This document shows, one piece after another, positions 9,601 to 16,762 of a DNA stretch of 64,000 bases. The stretch lies in assembly GCF_003012745.1 (NCBI RefSeq), contig NZ_PXYK01000013.1, forward strand, positions 101,778-165,777, in the 5' to 3' direction. How positions within the stretch are numbered: position 1 is the stretch's first letter; every line of letters begins with the position of its first letter. Below the pieces are notes generated by a model. That model worked only from the letters and a program-made list of their open reading frames with translations, was not told the DNA's origin and ran no database searches. Source of the stretch: Kumtagia ephedrae. GTDB taxonomy: Bacteria; Pseudomonadota; Alphaproteobacteria; Rhizobiales; Rhizobiaceae. The position numbers were made by a program, and so were the translations under genes.

Positions 9601-9738
9601 CTCTGGGCTGAGATGGGTGACGATGACAAAGGCCATGCCGGCTTCGCCCGGCAGGCCCCTGAAGAACCCTTCCATGGCGGGAATGCCGCCGGCTGAGGCG
9701 CCGACGCCGACGATCGGAAATTTCTCTTTGCCGGCCAT
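6640..9738 (-). CDS. CheB-CheR-PAS-HWE hybrid sensor histidine kinase
   Basis: A 1032-residue cytoplasmic signalling protein. In order it has a CheB methylesterase domain (about 7-190, with GASAGG, THLSPE and GGDGDG carrying the Ser, His and Asp), CheR (about 215-480, SAM motif GCATGEE), a PAS-like stretch, a long Glu-rich coiled coil (about 655-745), a second PAS domain, and an HWE kinase domain. The phospho-acceptor is in NHRVKNML, with His near 854. The N-box reads HELATNAAKYG and the family tryptophan motif NWREI. I start it at MAGKEK because AGGGAGAGG lies just upstream; the longer frame to 9927 has no domain. No transmembrane segment is seen. HWE/HisKA_2 kinases often feed the EcfG pathway, and the sigma factor gene is 1 kb away. 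Confidence 0.9.
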   Translation of the reverse strand: MAGKEKFPIVGVGASAGGIPAMEGFFRGLPGEAGMAFVIVTHLSPERESLLHEVVGRYTDMPVAVADDDMPVEAGSVYVMPHNAVLTLEKGRLRMRRPNALNRERKPIDIFFSSLAADQGEYAVGVILSGGDGDGTLGAKAIKERGGLTIAQTADESGPRNPDMPQSAISSGLIDIAVPADEMGEKLLAFADSFVVLDDVVEANGKREAAELESARDEIYQILRGHSGHDFSGYKTKTFLRRVRRRMQVSQITSLPAYIERLRDDPGEVMNLFRDLLINVTNFFRDPEAFKLLEEIVIPKLFADKNATDSVRIWIPGCATGEEVFSIGILMREYMETLSVVPKVQIFATDIDEPALSVARAARYPAGLMEGLSPERKERFFKVEGEAYVLTNEVREICIFSPHSVIKDPPFSRMDMVSCRNLLIYFGPDIQNRVIPIFHYSLKPGGYLFLGTSESIGQHGDLFVTVDKKQRIFQAREHVSPAARLPLLIGEGRNPAAANEASDAKRGLSGYPLRQAVESHVLERFSPPHVVVNSEGDVVYYSARTGRYLEPPQGAPSRQLLTMARRGLRLELRAALREAVTTRRMVTRENVVVDDTDDHVETARITVEPIAERGNGEPLYLVLFEAMAQRRDRAETDGDGRYADGAADLERELRDTRERLQSTIEEYETALEEVKSSNEELVSVNEEAQSTNEELEASKEEMQSLNEELNTINVELTGKIEELDRANSDLRHLFESTQIATIFLDRNLMIRTFTPAASSFFNLRPSDIGRPLTELSNELDYPGMHADIQSVFDTGEPITHRLARDRQGRYYLVRLIPYRDQAARPQGVVVTLVDVTLLAEAEEHQKVLISELNHRVKNMLAVVTSIVNQTIETSSTKEEFAEALLGRVHAMSRAYAVLSRENWTNASVEQIVGQEAEPFGTERFALSGQTVKLKPQQGLSLGMVIHELATNAAKYGALSMTDGRVEVRWSVEDGRFHLNWREIDGPPVGPLKEKGFGLSLVHGEIEYRLGGSTETLFDPKGLEVRLSFPTDP

Positions 9739-10040
9739 CGACCTCTCCCTGCCTGCAGGCGCCCGAGCGGAGAGCCACATGTCAACTTTATGCCTGTGCG
9801 GACCGGCAGGCCAGAGGACAACGGGCGGCCGGGCGAAAAGGGTCCGGAACTTTCCTCCCCGGATTCGCATTGGCTTTGGTGCAGCCAATTGGTGACGAAC
9901 CACGCCGCGATCGAAGTTCGAGGACAACGATCGGCGCCGGCGGCTGCGACGAGGAATGCAACAGAACTCTCCTGTCGCCCGCCGGGGCGGCAGGCCTGCT
10001 TTTGCAAGTTCGCCAACACAAGCCGTGGCGGAGGAAGACG
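9739..10040. other. intergenic region between kinase and receiver/sigma genes
   Basis: A 302-base divergent gap. Apart from the weak promoter candidate at 9846-9871 and purine-rich ribosome-binding sites at both ends, I see no gene, hairpin or repeat in it. Confidence 0.4.
9846..9871 (+). promoter_or_regulatory. weak EcfG-type promoter candidate before the receiver gene
   Basis: GGAAC (9846-9850), 17 bases, CATT (9868-9871). The -10 box departs from CGTT/GGTT at one position and the leader would be about 160 bases. It fits the looser GGAAC-N18/19-TT rule described for RpoE2. Treat it as tentative. Confidence 0.3.
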
Positions 10041-10622
10041 ATGCAGACGCTCAGCGGAGTGCGAATATTGATCGTCGAGGACGAGTATTCCGTCGCCGAC
10101 GACCTCGCCCGTTTCTTCACCAAGATGGGGGCGACGATCCTCGGGCCGGCGCCCGATCTGGAACGGGCGATGCAATATACGGAATGCGCCGATGCGGCCA
10201 TCCTCGACATAAACCTCCACGGCGTCGCGGTCTTCCCCGTCGCGGACAGGCTGATGGAGCGGGAAATCCCTTTCGTGTTCTTCAGCGGCTACGAAGAAGA
10301 CATCGTTCCCAGCCGCTTGCGTCACGTCTGCAACTTCACCAAGCCGGCTCCCCGTCACAGCCTCTTCGAGGCGCTGTTTCCCGAAGGCAGGCCGGAAGTC
10401 CCGCGAGACGACCCCGACGATATCGTCGTCCTTCTGCCCAAGCTGAGACTTGCCGCCCGCCTCATGCTGACCGACGAGAACGCCGCCGACCGCCTTGTCG
10501 AACGCACCTTGAAAGACGCGATCCGGACGGTCGACAGGCGCCCGGGCCATTGCTCGGCGGAAGATTGGCTGAACGGCCTGCTGCGGGAAGCAGCCATGGA
10601 TGGGGCCGAATTCCTCAACTGA
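10041..10622 (+). CDS. response regulator with sigma-region-2-like C-terminal tail
   Basis: A 193-residue protein with AGGAAG seven bases before the ATG. Residues 1-122 form a receiver: acidic pair VEDEY, phospho-acceptor in AILDINLHG (about residue 54), Lys in NFTKPAP. Residues about 130-185 resemble region 2 of the sigma factor encoded next door. Aligned without gaps, LPKLRLAARLM matches IPALRAFARTF, and further on the shared pattern is AD-LV--TL--A. I count about 15 identities over 53 positions. Classical PhyR has sigma-like regions N-terminal and receiver C-terminal; here the order is reversed and only region 2 is present. A PhyR-like partner-switching role is the natural hypothesis but is unproven. 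Confidence 0.8.
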   Translation: MQTLSGVRILIVEDEYSVADDLARFFTKMGATILGPAPDLERAMQYTECADAAILDINLHGVAVFPVADRLMEREIPFVFFSGYEEDIVPSRLRHVCNFTKPAPRHSLFEALFPEGRPEVPRDDPDDIVVLLPKLRLAARLMLTDENAADRLVERTLKDAIRTVDRRPGHCSAEDWLNGLLREAAMDGAEFLN

Positions 10623-10741
10623 CGTTCGGCCGGCCGGCTACCGCGGCGTTGTTTGCCGGGCAACGCAATGCTTCAGTCGGCCGATCCATCGGACAGGGTT
10701 TCGGACGGCACATCGGCCAAAGCGCGGATTCACGCTCTGCT

Positions 10742-10766
10742 GGAACCTCGCCGCGCCCCGCGCATT
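10742..10766 (+). promoter_or_regulatory. possible autoregulatory promoter of the sigma gene
   Basis: GGAAC (10742-10746), 16 bases, CATT (10763-10766). It lies about 40 bases before the TTG start preferred for the sigma gene. It would fall inside the gene if the upstream ATG at 10668 were used. Confidence 0.35.
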
Positions 10767-10805
10767 GCAGGTTTGAACCTTCGCTTCCGACCGGGAAAAC
10801 CTCTC

Positions 10806-11381
10806 TTGAAGATCTCATCCTCCAGCGCCACTCGCGACGATGCCTCGATCGTCGACCTGATACCGGCATTGCGGGCATTCGCGCGGACGTTCTACCGAAA
10901 TCCGACCGATGCCGACGATCTGGTTCAGGATACCCTGGTCAAGGCGCTGAACAGCTTCGACAGCTTCGAGCCCGGCACCCGCATGAAATCGTGGATGTTC
11001 ACGATCATGCGCAACACCTTCTACACGCGCGTAAAAGTCTACAGCCGCGAGGCACCCGGCGCGGCGGATTGCGTCGCCGTCCGCCCGGCCGTCGAGGCCA
11101 GCCAGGAATGGTCGGTCAAAAGCCGCGAGGTCAAGGAAGCCATCGACCGCCTGCCTCCCCATCACCGCGAGGTGCTGGTGCTGATCGGCGTGCTCGGCGT
11201 GTCCTACGAAGAGACGGCCCAGATCTGCGGCTGCGCCATGGGAACGGTCAAGAGCCGGCTCAACCGGGCAAGGCTGCACATTCTGGCGGAACTGGGCGAA
11301 GCGTCGGCCCAGTCGCTGGTAGAATCGGGACCGAAATTCACCTCCGCCCGATATGAGGCCGATACGACGCGGCCGCGCTGA
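10806..11381 (+). CDS. ecfG: EcfG-like ECF sigma factor (general stress response)
   Basis: Directs RNA polymerase to stress promoters. Region 2 runs from SIVDLIPALRAFART through DADDLVQDTLVKALNSFD to MKSWMFTIMRNTFY. Region 4 includes LPPHHREVLVLIGVLG and the helix-turn-helix SYEETAQICGCAMGTVKSRL. I chose the TTG at 10806 because EcfG proteins begin just before the DDAS segment. This gives 191 residues, the usual family length, and leaves the promoter-like element at 10742 outside the gene. An ATG at 10668 would add 46 residues without visible homology. The gene follows the receiver/sigma-tail gene and faces a small convergent gene. The stress-type promoters across this window match the specificity known for this family. 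Confidence 0.85.
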   Translation: MKISSSSATRDDASIVDLIPALRAFARTFYRNPTDADDLVQDTLVKALNSFDSFEPGTRMKSWMFTIMRNTFYTRVKVYSREAPGAADCVAVRPAVEASQEWSVKSREVKEAIDRLPPHHREVLVLIGVLGVSYEETAQICGCAMGTVKSRLNRARLHILAELGEASAQSLVESGPKFTSARYEADTTRPR

Positions 11382-11421
11382 GGTGCAATCCGCCCTTCAG
11401 AATCATGCGTCCGAGCGCAAC

Positions 11422-11682
11422 TCAGTTCGGGTTCTTTTGCTGTTTCCTCAGCATCAATTGCTGCTGAAGCTCGATCGCGAGCTTGAGAAGCCGCTCCGGC
11501 GTCTCCTCCTCGGCAATGTCTTCCAGGAGCTCCGCCAGCCGGCTTTCGGGGGAAAGCGGGTCGAGGTTTATGCCTGCTGGCACTTCAGGGCGTCTGGCCA
11601 AAAGGCGAATCTCGGTTGCAATACGTATTTTAATTTGGCTGCGCCGCCCGGCAATTGCAAGAACCGCTTGTTGGTCGTGCAC
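11422..11682 (-). CDS. small acidic helical protein, possible NepR-like anti-sigma factor
   Basis: 86 residues from a GTG start. The C-terminal half contains LLEDIAEEETPERLLKLAIE. This recalls the two-helix NepR pattern, in which a helix, an E-P/T-x-P-(D/E)-R-(F/L) turn and a second helix bind the sigma factor. The first half is basic and unlike NepR, and the turn lacks the usual first proline. The gene converges on the sigma gene and lies 71 bases downstream of ugd on the same strand, so it may be read from the ugd promoter. No strong ribosome-binding site is visible. It could equally be an unrelated helical protein. Confidence 0.4.
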   Translation of the reverse strand: MHDQQAVLAIAGRRSQIKIRIATEIRLLARRPEVPAGINLDPLSPESRLAELLEDIAEEETPERLLKLAIELQQQLMLRKQQKNPN

Positions 11683-11753
11683 ACCGGAACCAGTCTTTGC
11701 TGATAGCGAGCGGCGGAGCCAAGCCGGCTCGCCGGCGGATGCGGCAGGCGCCG

Positions 11754-13133
11754 TCAGGACGGCAGCCGCAAGCTCCTATGGGGGCCCTGGCTGCGGGCTG
11801 CTCCCGCCGAAACCTGCTTGATCGCCCGCGGCACACCGCCCCTGCCGAGACTGAGATAGCGAAATCCGTGCCGCGGCATTTCCTGCGGCTCCAGCAAATT
11901 GCGGCAGTCGAAGAGGATGCGGTTGCGCATGCTCAGCGCGAGTCGCGCCAGGTCCAGCGATCTGAACGCCTCCCACTCGGTCAGGATGAGCCCGAGATCG
12001 ACGTTTTCCAGCGCCGCATAGGGATCGTCGTGCCAGGCGACGGAAGGCAGCAGGGCGGCGGCTTTTGTCTGGGCCCAGGGGTCGAAGGCGCGCACCGACA
12101 CGCCGGCCTGCTGCAGGATCGGCACGATGGCGAGCGCCGCCGATTCGCGCACGTCGTCGGTGTTGGCCTTGAAGGCCACGCCGAGAATGCCGACGGTCGG
12201 ATTGCCGATGTCGGACAGTTCCCGCAGCACCCGTTCGGCGATGCCCCGCTTGCGCTTCTCGTTCCGCACGATGAGCGTCTCGACCAGTGGCTGTGGCGCC
12301 TTGTGCCGCCGTCCCGTCGCGGCGAAAGCCTCGGTATCCTTGGGAAAACAGGAACCTCCATAGCCCGGTCCTGGCGCCAGGAAGCTCGAGCCGATCCGCC
12401 GGTCGAGACCGATGCCCTGCGCCACGGCCGAGATGTCGCCTTCGATTTGTTCGCACAGGTCGGCGACGTCGTTGATGAAGCCGATCTTCAGCGCCAGAAA
12501 GGCGTTCGCCGCATATTTGATCAGCTCGGCATTGGTTGTCCCAGTCTCCACCAGTGGGATGCCCTCCCGCAGAAGCGGCTGGTAGAGCTGGATCAGCCTC
12601 TGGGCGGCGTCGTGATCGTCGGCGCCGATGACGATGCGGTCGGGGCGCAGGAAGTCCGCCACGGCACTGCCTTCGCGCAGGAATTCCGGGTTCGACGTGA
12701 CCCAGAAATCGAGCGCTCCGCGCTCCGAGGCGATGATTTCGCGAACCTCGCGCGCCGTGCCGACCACGACCGTGGATTTCAGCGTGACCACCGTCTTCGG
12801 CGCGATCGCCGGAGCGATCTGGCGCGCCGCGTTGCGGACGAAAGAAAGGTCCGCCTCGCCCTCGGCTCCCTTGGGCGTGCCGACGGCGATCATGACGATG
12901 TCGCGCTCGGCCACTGCATTGGCCAGGTCGCAGGTGAAATGCAGCCTGCCGCGGGTCATATGCCGCGACGCCATCTCGGCGACACCGCTCTCTGCAAAAG
13001 GCAGGATGCCACGACGCAATTGCGCGATCCGGTTTCCGTCGATGTCCGCGCAAACCACGTCATGTCCCAGCTCGGCCAGGCACACCCCCGTTGTCAGGCC
13101 GACATAGCCCGTTCCGATCATAGCTACCCGCAT
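11754..13133 (-). CDS. ugd: UDP-glucose 6-dehydrogenase
   Basis: A 459-residue enzyme oxidising UDP-glucose twice to UDP-glucuronate with NAD+. The N-terminal Rossmann motif is GTGYVGL. The central region has NPEFLREGSA. The catalytic cysteine lies in GPGYGGSCFPKD near residue 255, and the C-terminal UDP-binding domain carries GVAFKANTDDVRES. The last 30 residues are Ala/Arg-rich and probably disordered. It is divergent from the glycosyltransferase operon, whose last gene encodes UDP-xylose synthase, so the two would act in sequence (UDP-Glc, UDP-GlcA, UDP-Xyl). An exact stress-type promoter (13192-13168, minus) lies 35 bases upstream. Confidence 0.92.
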   Translation of the reverse strand: MRVAMIGTGYVGLTTGVCLAELGHDVVCADIDGNRIAQLRRGILPFAESGVAEMASRHMTRGRLHFTCDLANAVAERDIVMIAVGTPKGAEGEADLSFVRNAARQIAPAIAPKTVVTLKSTVVVGTAREVREIIASERGALDFWVTSNPEFLREGSAVADFLRPDRIVIGADDHDAAQRLIQLYQPLLREGIPLVETGTTNAELIKYAANAFLALKIGFINDVADLCEQIEGDISAVAQGIGLDRRIGSSFLAPGPGYGGSCFPKDTEAFAATGRRHKAPQPLVETLIVRNEKRKRGIAERVLRELSDIGNPTVGILGVAFKANTDDVRESAALAIVPILQQAGVSVRAFDPWAQTKAAALLPSVAWHDDPYAALENVDLGLILTEWEAFRSLDLARLALSMRNRILFDCRNLLEPQEMPRHGFRYLSLGRGGVPRAIKQVSAGAARSQGPHRSLRLPS

Positions 13134-13167
13134 CGTCTCACTCTTCCGCTTGCAGAACCGGCGGCCT

Positions 13168-13192
13168 AACCGGCCTTGCGAAGGTATGTTCC
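13168..13192 (-). promoter_or_regulatory. EcfG-type promoter for ugd
   Basis: Minus strand GGAAC (13192-13188), 16 bases, GGTT (13171-13168); exact form, 35 bases before the ugd start codon. Confidence 0.6.
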
Positions 13193-13380
13193 TTTTGCGG
13201 ACCGTGTTTCACGCACGCTGCGGCAAGGCGTCGGCGCCCGGCCGCACACCTCCGAGCCGGCTGCCGGCCGCTGTGTTCGGTTTCCGCGGCATCCTGTTTT
13301 CCCTGGCCCTTGGATTGCGGACGCCGGCCGCGCGGCGGCCGGCTTGCCTCCACGGGTCGCTTCCACGTGAAAATCCGAAA

Positions 13381-13405
13381 GGAACAAACCTGCGATGCGG
13401 CGGTT
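13381..13405 (+). promoter_or_regulatory. EcfG-type promoter for the glycosyltransferase operon
   Basis: GGAAC (13381-13385), 16 bases, GGTT (13402-13405), then a leader of about 30 bases to an AGGAGG ribosome-binding site at 13434-13439. Seven coupled genes follow. Confidence 0.6.
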
Positions 13406-13443
13406 CGGACGCCGCAACCGTTGTCCCAACCGCAGGAGGACAT

Positions 13444-14550
13444 GTGCAACGCATACTGGTGACCGGCGGCGGCGGCTTCATCGGCCGCCATGTGACGCAG
13501 GAACTGATCGGCCGGAACTATGAGGTTCGCATCCTGGATTCTCTCATCGAGCAGGTCCATGGCGCGGACCCGATCGACGTGCCGGCCGGTGCCGAACTGA
13601 TCAGGGGCGACGTCAGGGACGCGGCGATCGTGTCCGAAGCCCTGCGAGGCGTCGATGCCGTCATCCATCTCGCCGCCGAGGTCGGCGTCGGCCAGTCGAT
13701 GTACGAGATCGCCCGCTATGTCGGCGCGAACGACCTCGGCACCGCCGTGCTGCTGGAAGCCATGATCAAGCGGCCGGTGCGCCGCATCGTCGTTGCGTCC
13801 TCGATGAGCGTCTATGGCGAAGGCCTGTACAGGACCGCCGACGGCCGGCATGTCGGAAATGTCCAGCGCGACCTCGCCCGCGTCAAGGCCGGGCTCTGGG
13901 ATCCTGTATCGGATGGCGGCGAGGCTCTCGCTCCGGTGGCGACCGACGAGCGGAAGCCCGTCGATCTCGCCTCCATCTACGCGCTGACCAAATACGCGCA
14001 GGAGCGCGCCGTGATGATCTTCGGCGAGGTCTATGGCGTCGATGCCGTCGCCCTGCGGCTGTTCAACGTCTTCGGTCCGGGCCAGGCCTTGTCCAACCCC
14101 TATACCGGCGTGCTCGCCAATTTCGCCTCGCGCCTCGCCAACGGCCAGCGGCCGATGGTGTTCGAGGACGGTCGGCAGAAGCGGGATTTCGTCCACGTGC
14201 GCGACGTGGCGCGCGCCTTCCGTCTCGCCCTCGAGAGCCCGCGGGCGGGCGGTCATGTCGTCAACATCGGCAGCGGCCGCGACTACGCCATCGCGCAGGT
14301 CGCCTCGATGCTCGCCGATGCGATGGGCGTTGCGGATCTCGAGCCGGAAATCCTCGGCAAGGCGCGTTCAGGCGACATCCGCAACTGCTTCGCCGACATC
14401 GGCAAGGCGCGCGAGCTTCTCGGGTACGAGCCGCGGCACCGGCTGGAGGATTCGCTCGACGAAATCGTGCGCTGGGTGCGCGGCAGCGTCGCGCTCGACC
14501 GCGGCGCCGAGATGAAACGCGAGCTCGAATCCATGGGTCTCGTTTCATGA
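13444..14550 (+). CDS. NAD-dependent nucleotide-sugar epimerase/dehydratase
   Basis: A 368-residue short-chain (extended SDR) enzyme. The nucleotide motif GGGGFIGRH is at the N-terminus. The catalytic pair is in YALTKYAQE, and the substrate loop contains LRLFNVFGPGQ. The GTG at 13444 is preceded at ideal spacing by AGGAGG; the ATG two bases earlier is out of frame and soon stops. The stop overlaps the next ATG by four bases. First gene of the operon behind the promoter at 13381. Similar to UDP-glucose 4-epimerases and dTDP-glucose dehydratases; the substrate cannot be assigned. Confidence 0.85.
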   Translation: MQRILVTGGGGFIGRHVTQELIGRNYEVRILDSLIEQVHGADPIDVPAGAELIRGDVRDAAIVSEALRGVDAVIHLAAEVGVGQSMYEIARYVGANDLGTAVLLEAMIKRPVRRIVVASSMSVYGEGLYRTADGRHVGNVQRDLARVKAGLWDPVSDGGEALAPVATDERKPVDLASIYALTKYAQERAVMIFGEVYGVDAVALRLFNVFGPGQALSNPYTGVLANFASRLANGQRPMVFEDGRQKRDFVHVRDVARAFRLALESPRAGGHVVNIGSGRDYAIAQVASMLADAMGVADLEPEILGKARSGDIRNCFADIGKARELLGYEPRHRLEDSLDEIVRWVRGSVALDRGAEMKRELESMGLVS

Positions 14551-15614
14551 GACGGCCGCCAAGAAACGCCCCGATCGCCGTCATCGGCGGCTGCGGGTTC
14601 ATCGGTTCCAACCTTGCCGACAGTCTTCTGTCCGGCGGCGAGGCCGTCACTGTCCTCGACAATCTCAGCCGGGCCGGCGTCGAGCAGAACCTTTCCTGGC
14701 TGCGCCAGCGCCACGACGGCAGGCTGACGGCGAGGATCGCCGATGTGCGCGACTGCGGTTCGCTGGCGGCGACCGTCGCAGAAGCGAAAGCCGTCTTCCA
14801 TCTGGCGGCGCAGACGGCCGTGACCACCAGCCTGGTCGATCCGGTCGATGATTTCGAAGTCAATGCCCGCGGCACGCTCAACGTGCTGGAGGCCGTTCGC
14901 GAGACTGGGCGCGACATCCCCGTCATCTTCGCCAGCACCAACAAGGTCTACGGCTCGCTTTCCGATCTCGGGATGACCGATGTCGACGGCCGCGACATGC
15001 CCACCGATGCGACGCTGCGCAGCCATGGCATCGACGAGAACAGGCCGCTCGACTTCAGCACCCCTTACGGCTGCTCCAAGGGCGTTGCCGACCAGTATGT
15101 GCTCGACTATGCGAAGTCCTACGGCCTGTCGACCGCCGTCCTGCGCATGAGCTGCATCTACGGCCCGCGCCAGTTCGGCACCGAGGACCAGGGCTGGGTC
15201 GCGCATTTCCTGATCCGCGCCCTGAACCGGCAGCCGATAACCATTTTCGGCAACGGCCATCAGGTCCGCGACATCCTCCATGTCTCGGATGCGGTCGCCG
15301 CCTACCGGACGCTGCTCGCCGGCATCGGCCGCTTCCGCGGCAAGGCCTTCAATCTCGGCGGCGGCACGGCCAACGCGGTCAGCCTCGCCATGGTGCTCGA
15401 CCACATATCCCGCATCGTCGGGCGCCGGGTGGAGGTCACGCACGATGCCCCGCGCATCGGCGACCAGCGCTATTTCGTCGCCGACACGCGCCGGCTGGAG
15501 ACCGCGCTCGGATGGCGGGCCGCCATCGGCTGGCGCGACGGGGTCGAAGACCTCGCGGCCTGGCTGCAACGCAACCGTCCCGGCGAGGCGATGCCGGAAA
15601 GATTCGTCGCATGA
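14547..15614 (+). CDS. NAD-dependent epimerase, CDP-paratose 2-epimerase-like
   Basis: 355 residues, extended SDR fold. The nucleotide motif GGCGFIGSN is near residue 15. It has the HLAAQTAVTTS segment, a characteristic ASTNKVYG strand and the catalytic YGCSKGVADQY. These features and length resemble CDP-tyvelose/CDP-paratose 2-epimerases more than UDP-glucose epimerases, but true CDP-sugar use is not shown. Translationally coupled to the gene before it (ATGA overlap). A second sugar-nucleotide modifier in this operon means the glycan probably contains an uncommon sugar. Confidence 0.82.
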   Translation: MRRPPRNAPIAVIGGCGFIGSNLADSLLSGGEAVTVLDNLSRAGVEQNLSWLRQRHDGRLTARIADVRDCGSLAATVAEAKAVFHLAAQTAVTTSLVDPVDDFEVNARGTLNVLEAVRETGRDIPVIFASTNKVYGSLSDLGMTDVDGRDMPTDATLRSHGIDENRPLDFSTPYGCSKGVADQYVLDYAKSYGLSTAVLRMSCIYGPRQFGTEDQGWVAHFLIRALNRQPITIFGNGHQVRDILHVSDAVAAYRTLLAGIGRFRGKAFNLGGGTANAVSLAMVLDHISRIVGRRVEVTHDAPRIGDQRYFVADTRRLETALGWRAAIGWRDGVEDLAAWLQRNRPGEAMPERFVA

Positions 15615-15657
15615 GACCGGACCGCCGGGGGCGGCTCTCACACGAGGCGGAGAACCC

Positions 15658-16761
15658 ATGCTCCAGCGCCTGAACCGCCGACGGCGGCGCATCCTCATGA
15701 CTGTCGATGCCGTCGGCGGCGTCTGGCAGTACGCGCTCGGATTGGCGGCGCAACTGGCCGAAGCCGGCCACACGATCATTTTTGCCGGACTGGGACCGCT
15801 TCCGGCCGACGGGCAGCGGCGGCAGGCCGAGGCCGTCGCGACCGTCACCTGGCTGCAAACGCCGCCGGACTGGATGGCGGCCGCCGAGGGCGAACTCGAC
15901 GGGCTGCCCGACGAACTCGCGCGGCTGGTGCGCGACCACGCCGCCGACCTCGTCCATCTCAACGCGCCGGCTCAGGCGGCAGGCCTGTCGCTGCCTTGCC
16001 CCGTCGTCGTCGTGTCGCATTCCTGCGTGGTCACCTGGTTCCGCGCAGTGCAGGGCGCCTCGCCGCCCGCTCCCTGGTCCTGGCACAAGCGCCGCAACCG
16101 CGCCGGTTTCCGCCGCGCCGACATGGCGGTCGCGCCAAGCGCCAGCCACGCGGCGGCCCTGACCGCCTGCTATGGCGACATCCAGCGCCTCGAGGTCGTC
16201 CACAACGCCGTCGCCGCGTTCGACTGCGAGGCGCCGCGCGAAAACGATGTGTTTGCCGCGGCACGCTGGTGGGATGCCGGCAAGAACGGACAGGTGCTCG
16301 ACGCGGCGGCGGCCAGGACGACATGGCCGATCCTGGCCGCCGGTCCCGCAACCGGGCCGAACGGCGATGTGTTTGCCTTCCGGCACGCGACTTCGCTCGG
16401 CCCGCTGCCTCACGACGAGACCCGGCGCCGGATGGCCGCTGCCGGCATCTTCGTCTCGCCGTCGCTCTACGAGCCTTTCGGCCTCGCCGCCCTGGAAGCG
16501 GCGCAAGCCGGAACCCCGCTGGTGCTGGCCGACATCCCGACCTATCGCGAAGTGTGGGCGGACGCCGCCCTGTTCTTCCCGCCCCGCGACGCATCCGCGC
16601 TGGCGGACACGCTCGACTGTCTGGCTCGGGACGCCGCCCTCCGGCATAGCCTCGGCGCCGCCGCGCTCCGGCGCGCCGGCCGCTACACCATGGCCGGGCA
16701 GGCGGCCGCGATGAACGCCGCCTACGCCGAAGCCGCCGCCATCCATGCGGGGAGCCGCTGA
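15658..16761 (+). CDS. GT4-type glycosyltransferase
   Basis: A 367-residue soluble GT-B enzyme using a nucleotide-sugar donor. The N-terminal acceptor domain includes TVDAVGGVWQYALGLA. The C-terminal donor domain ends in the retaining-transferase signature SPSLYEPFGLAALEA, with the two glutamates eight residues apart. GGCGGAG precedes the ATG. It follows the second epimerase by 43 bases and is followed immediately by three other glycosyltransferase-like genes. Donor and acceptor are unknown; the UDP-xylose and UDP-glucuronate genes nearby are obvious candidates for donor supply. Confidence 0.87.
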   Translation: MLQRLNRRRRRILMTVDAVGGVWQYALGLAAQLAEAGHTIIFAGLGPLPADGQRRQAEAVATVTWLQTPPDWMAAAEGELDGLPDELARLVRDHAADLVHLNAPAQAAGLSLPCPVVVVSHSCVVTWFRAVQGASPPAPWSWHKRRNRAGFRRADMAVAPSASHAAALTACYGDIQRLEVVHNAVAAFDCEAPRENDVFAAARWWDAGKNGQVLDAAAARTTWPILAAGPATGPNGDVFAFRHATSLGPLPHDETRRRMAAAGIFVSPSLYEPFGLAALEAAQAGTPLVLADIPTYREVWADAALFFPPRDASALADTLDCLARDAALRHSLGAAALRRAGRYTMAGQAAAMNAAYAEAAAIHAGSR

Positions 16762-16762
16762 C

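Larger units (their letters stand above)
13134..13443. other. divergent intergenic region between ugd and the glycan operon
   Basis: A 310-base gap with one stress-type promoter for each side (13168-13192 minus, 13381-13405 plus). The GC-rich stretch between them shows no gene I can support. Confidence 0.6.

Noticed and set aside
7177..9696. Open frame of 839 codons on the plus strand
   Set aside because: Exact antisense of the hybrid kinase, whose domains are all recognisable.
11686..11710. GGAAC at 11686 (+) as a stress promoter
   Set aside because: The -10 position reads CGAG, and no plus-strand gene follows.
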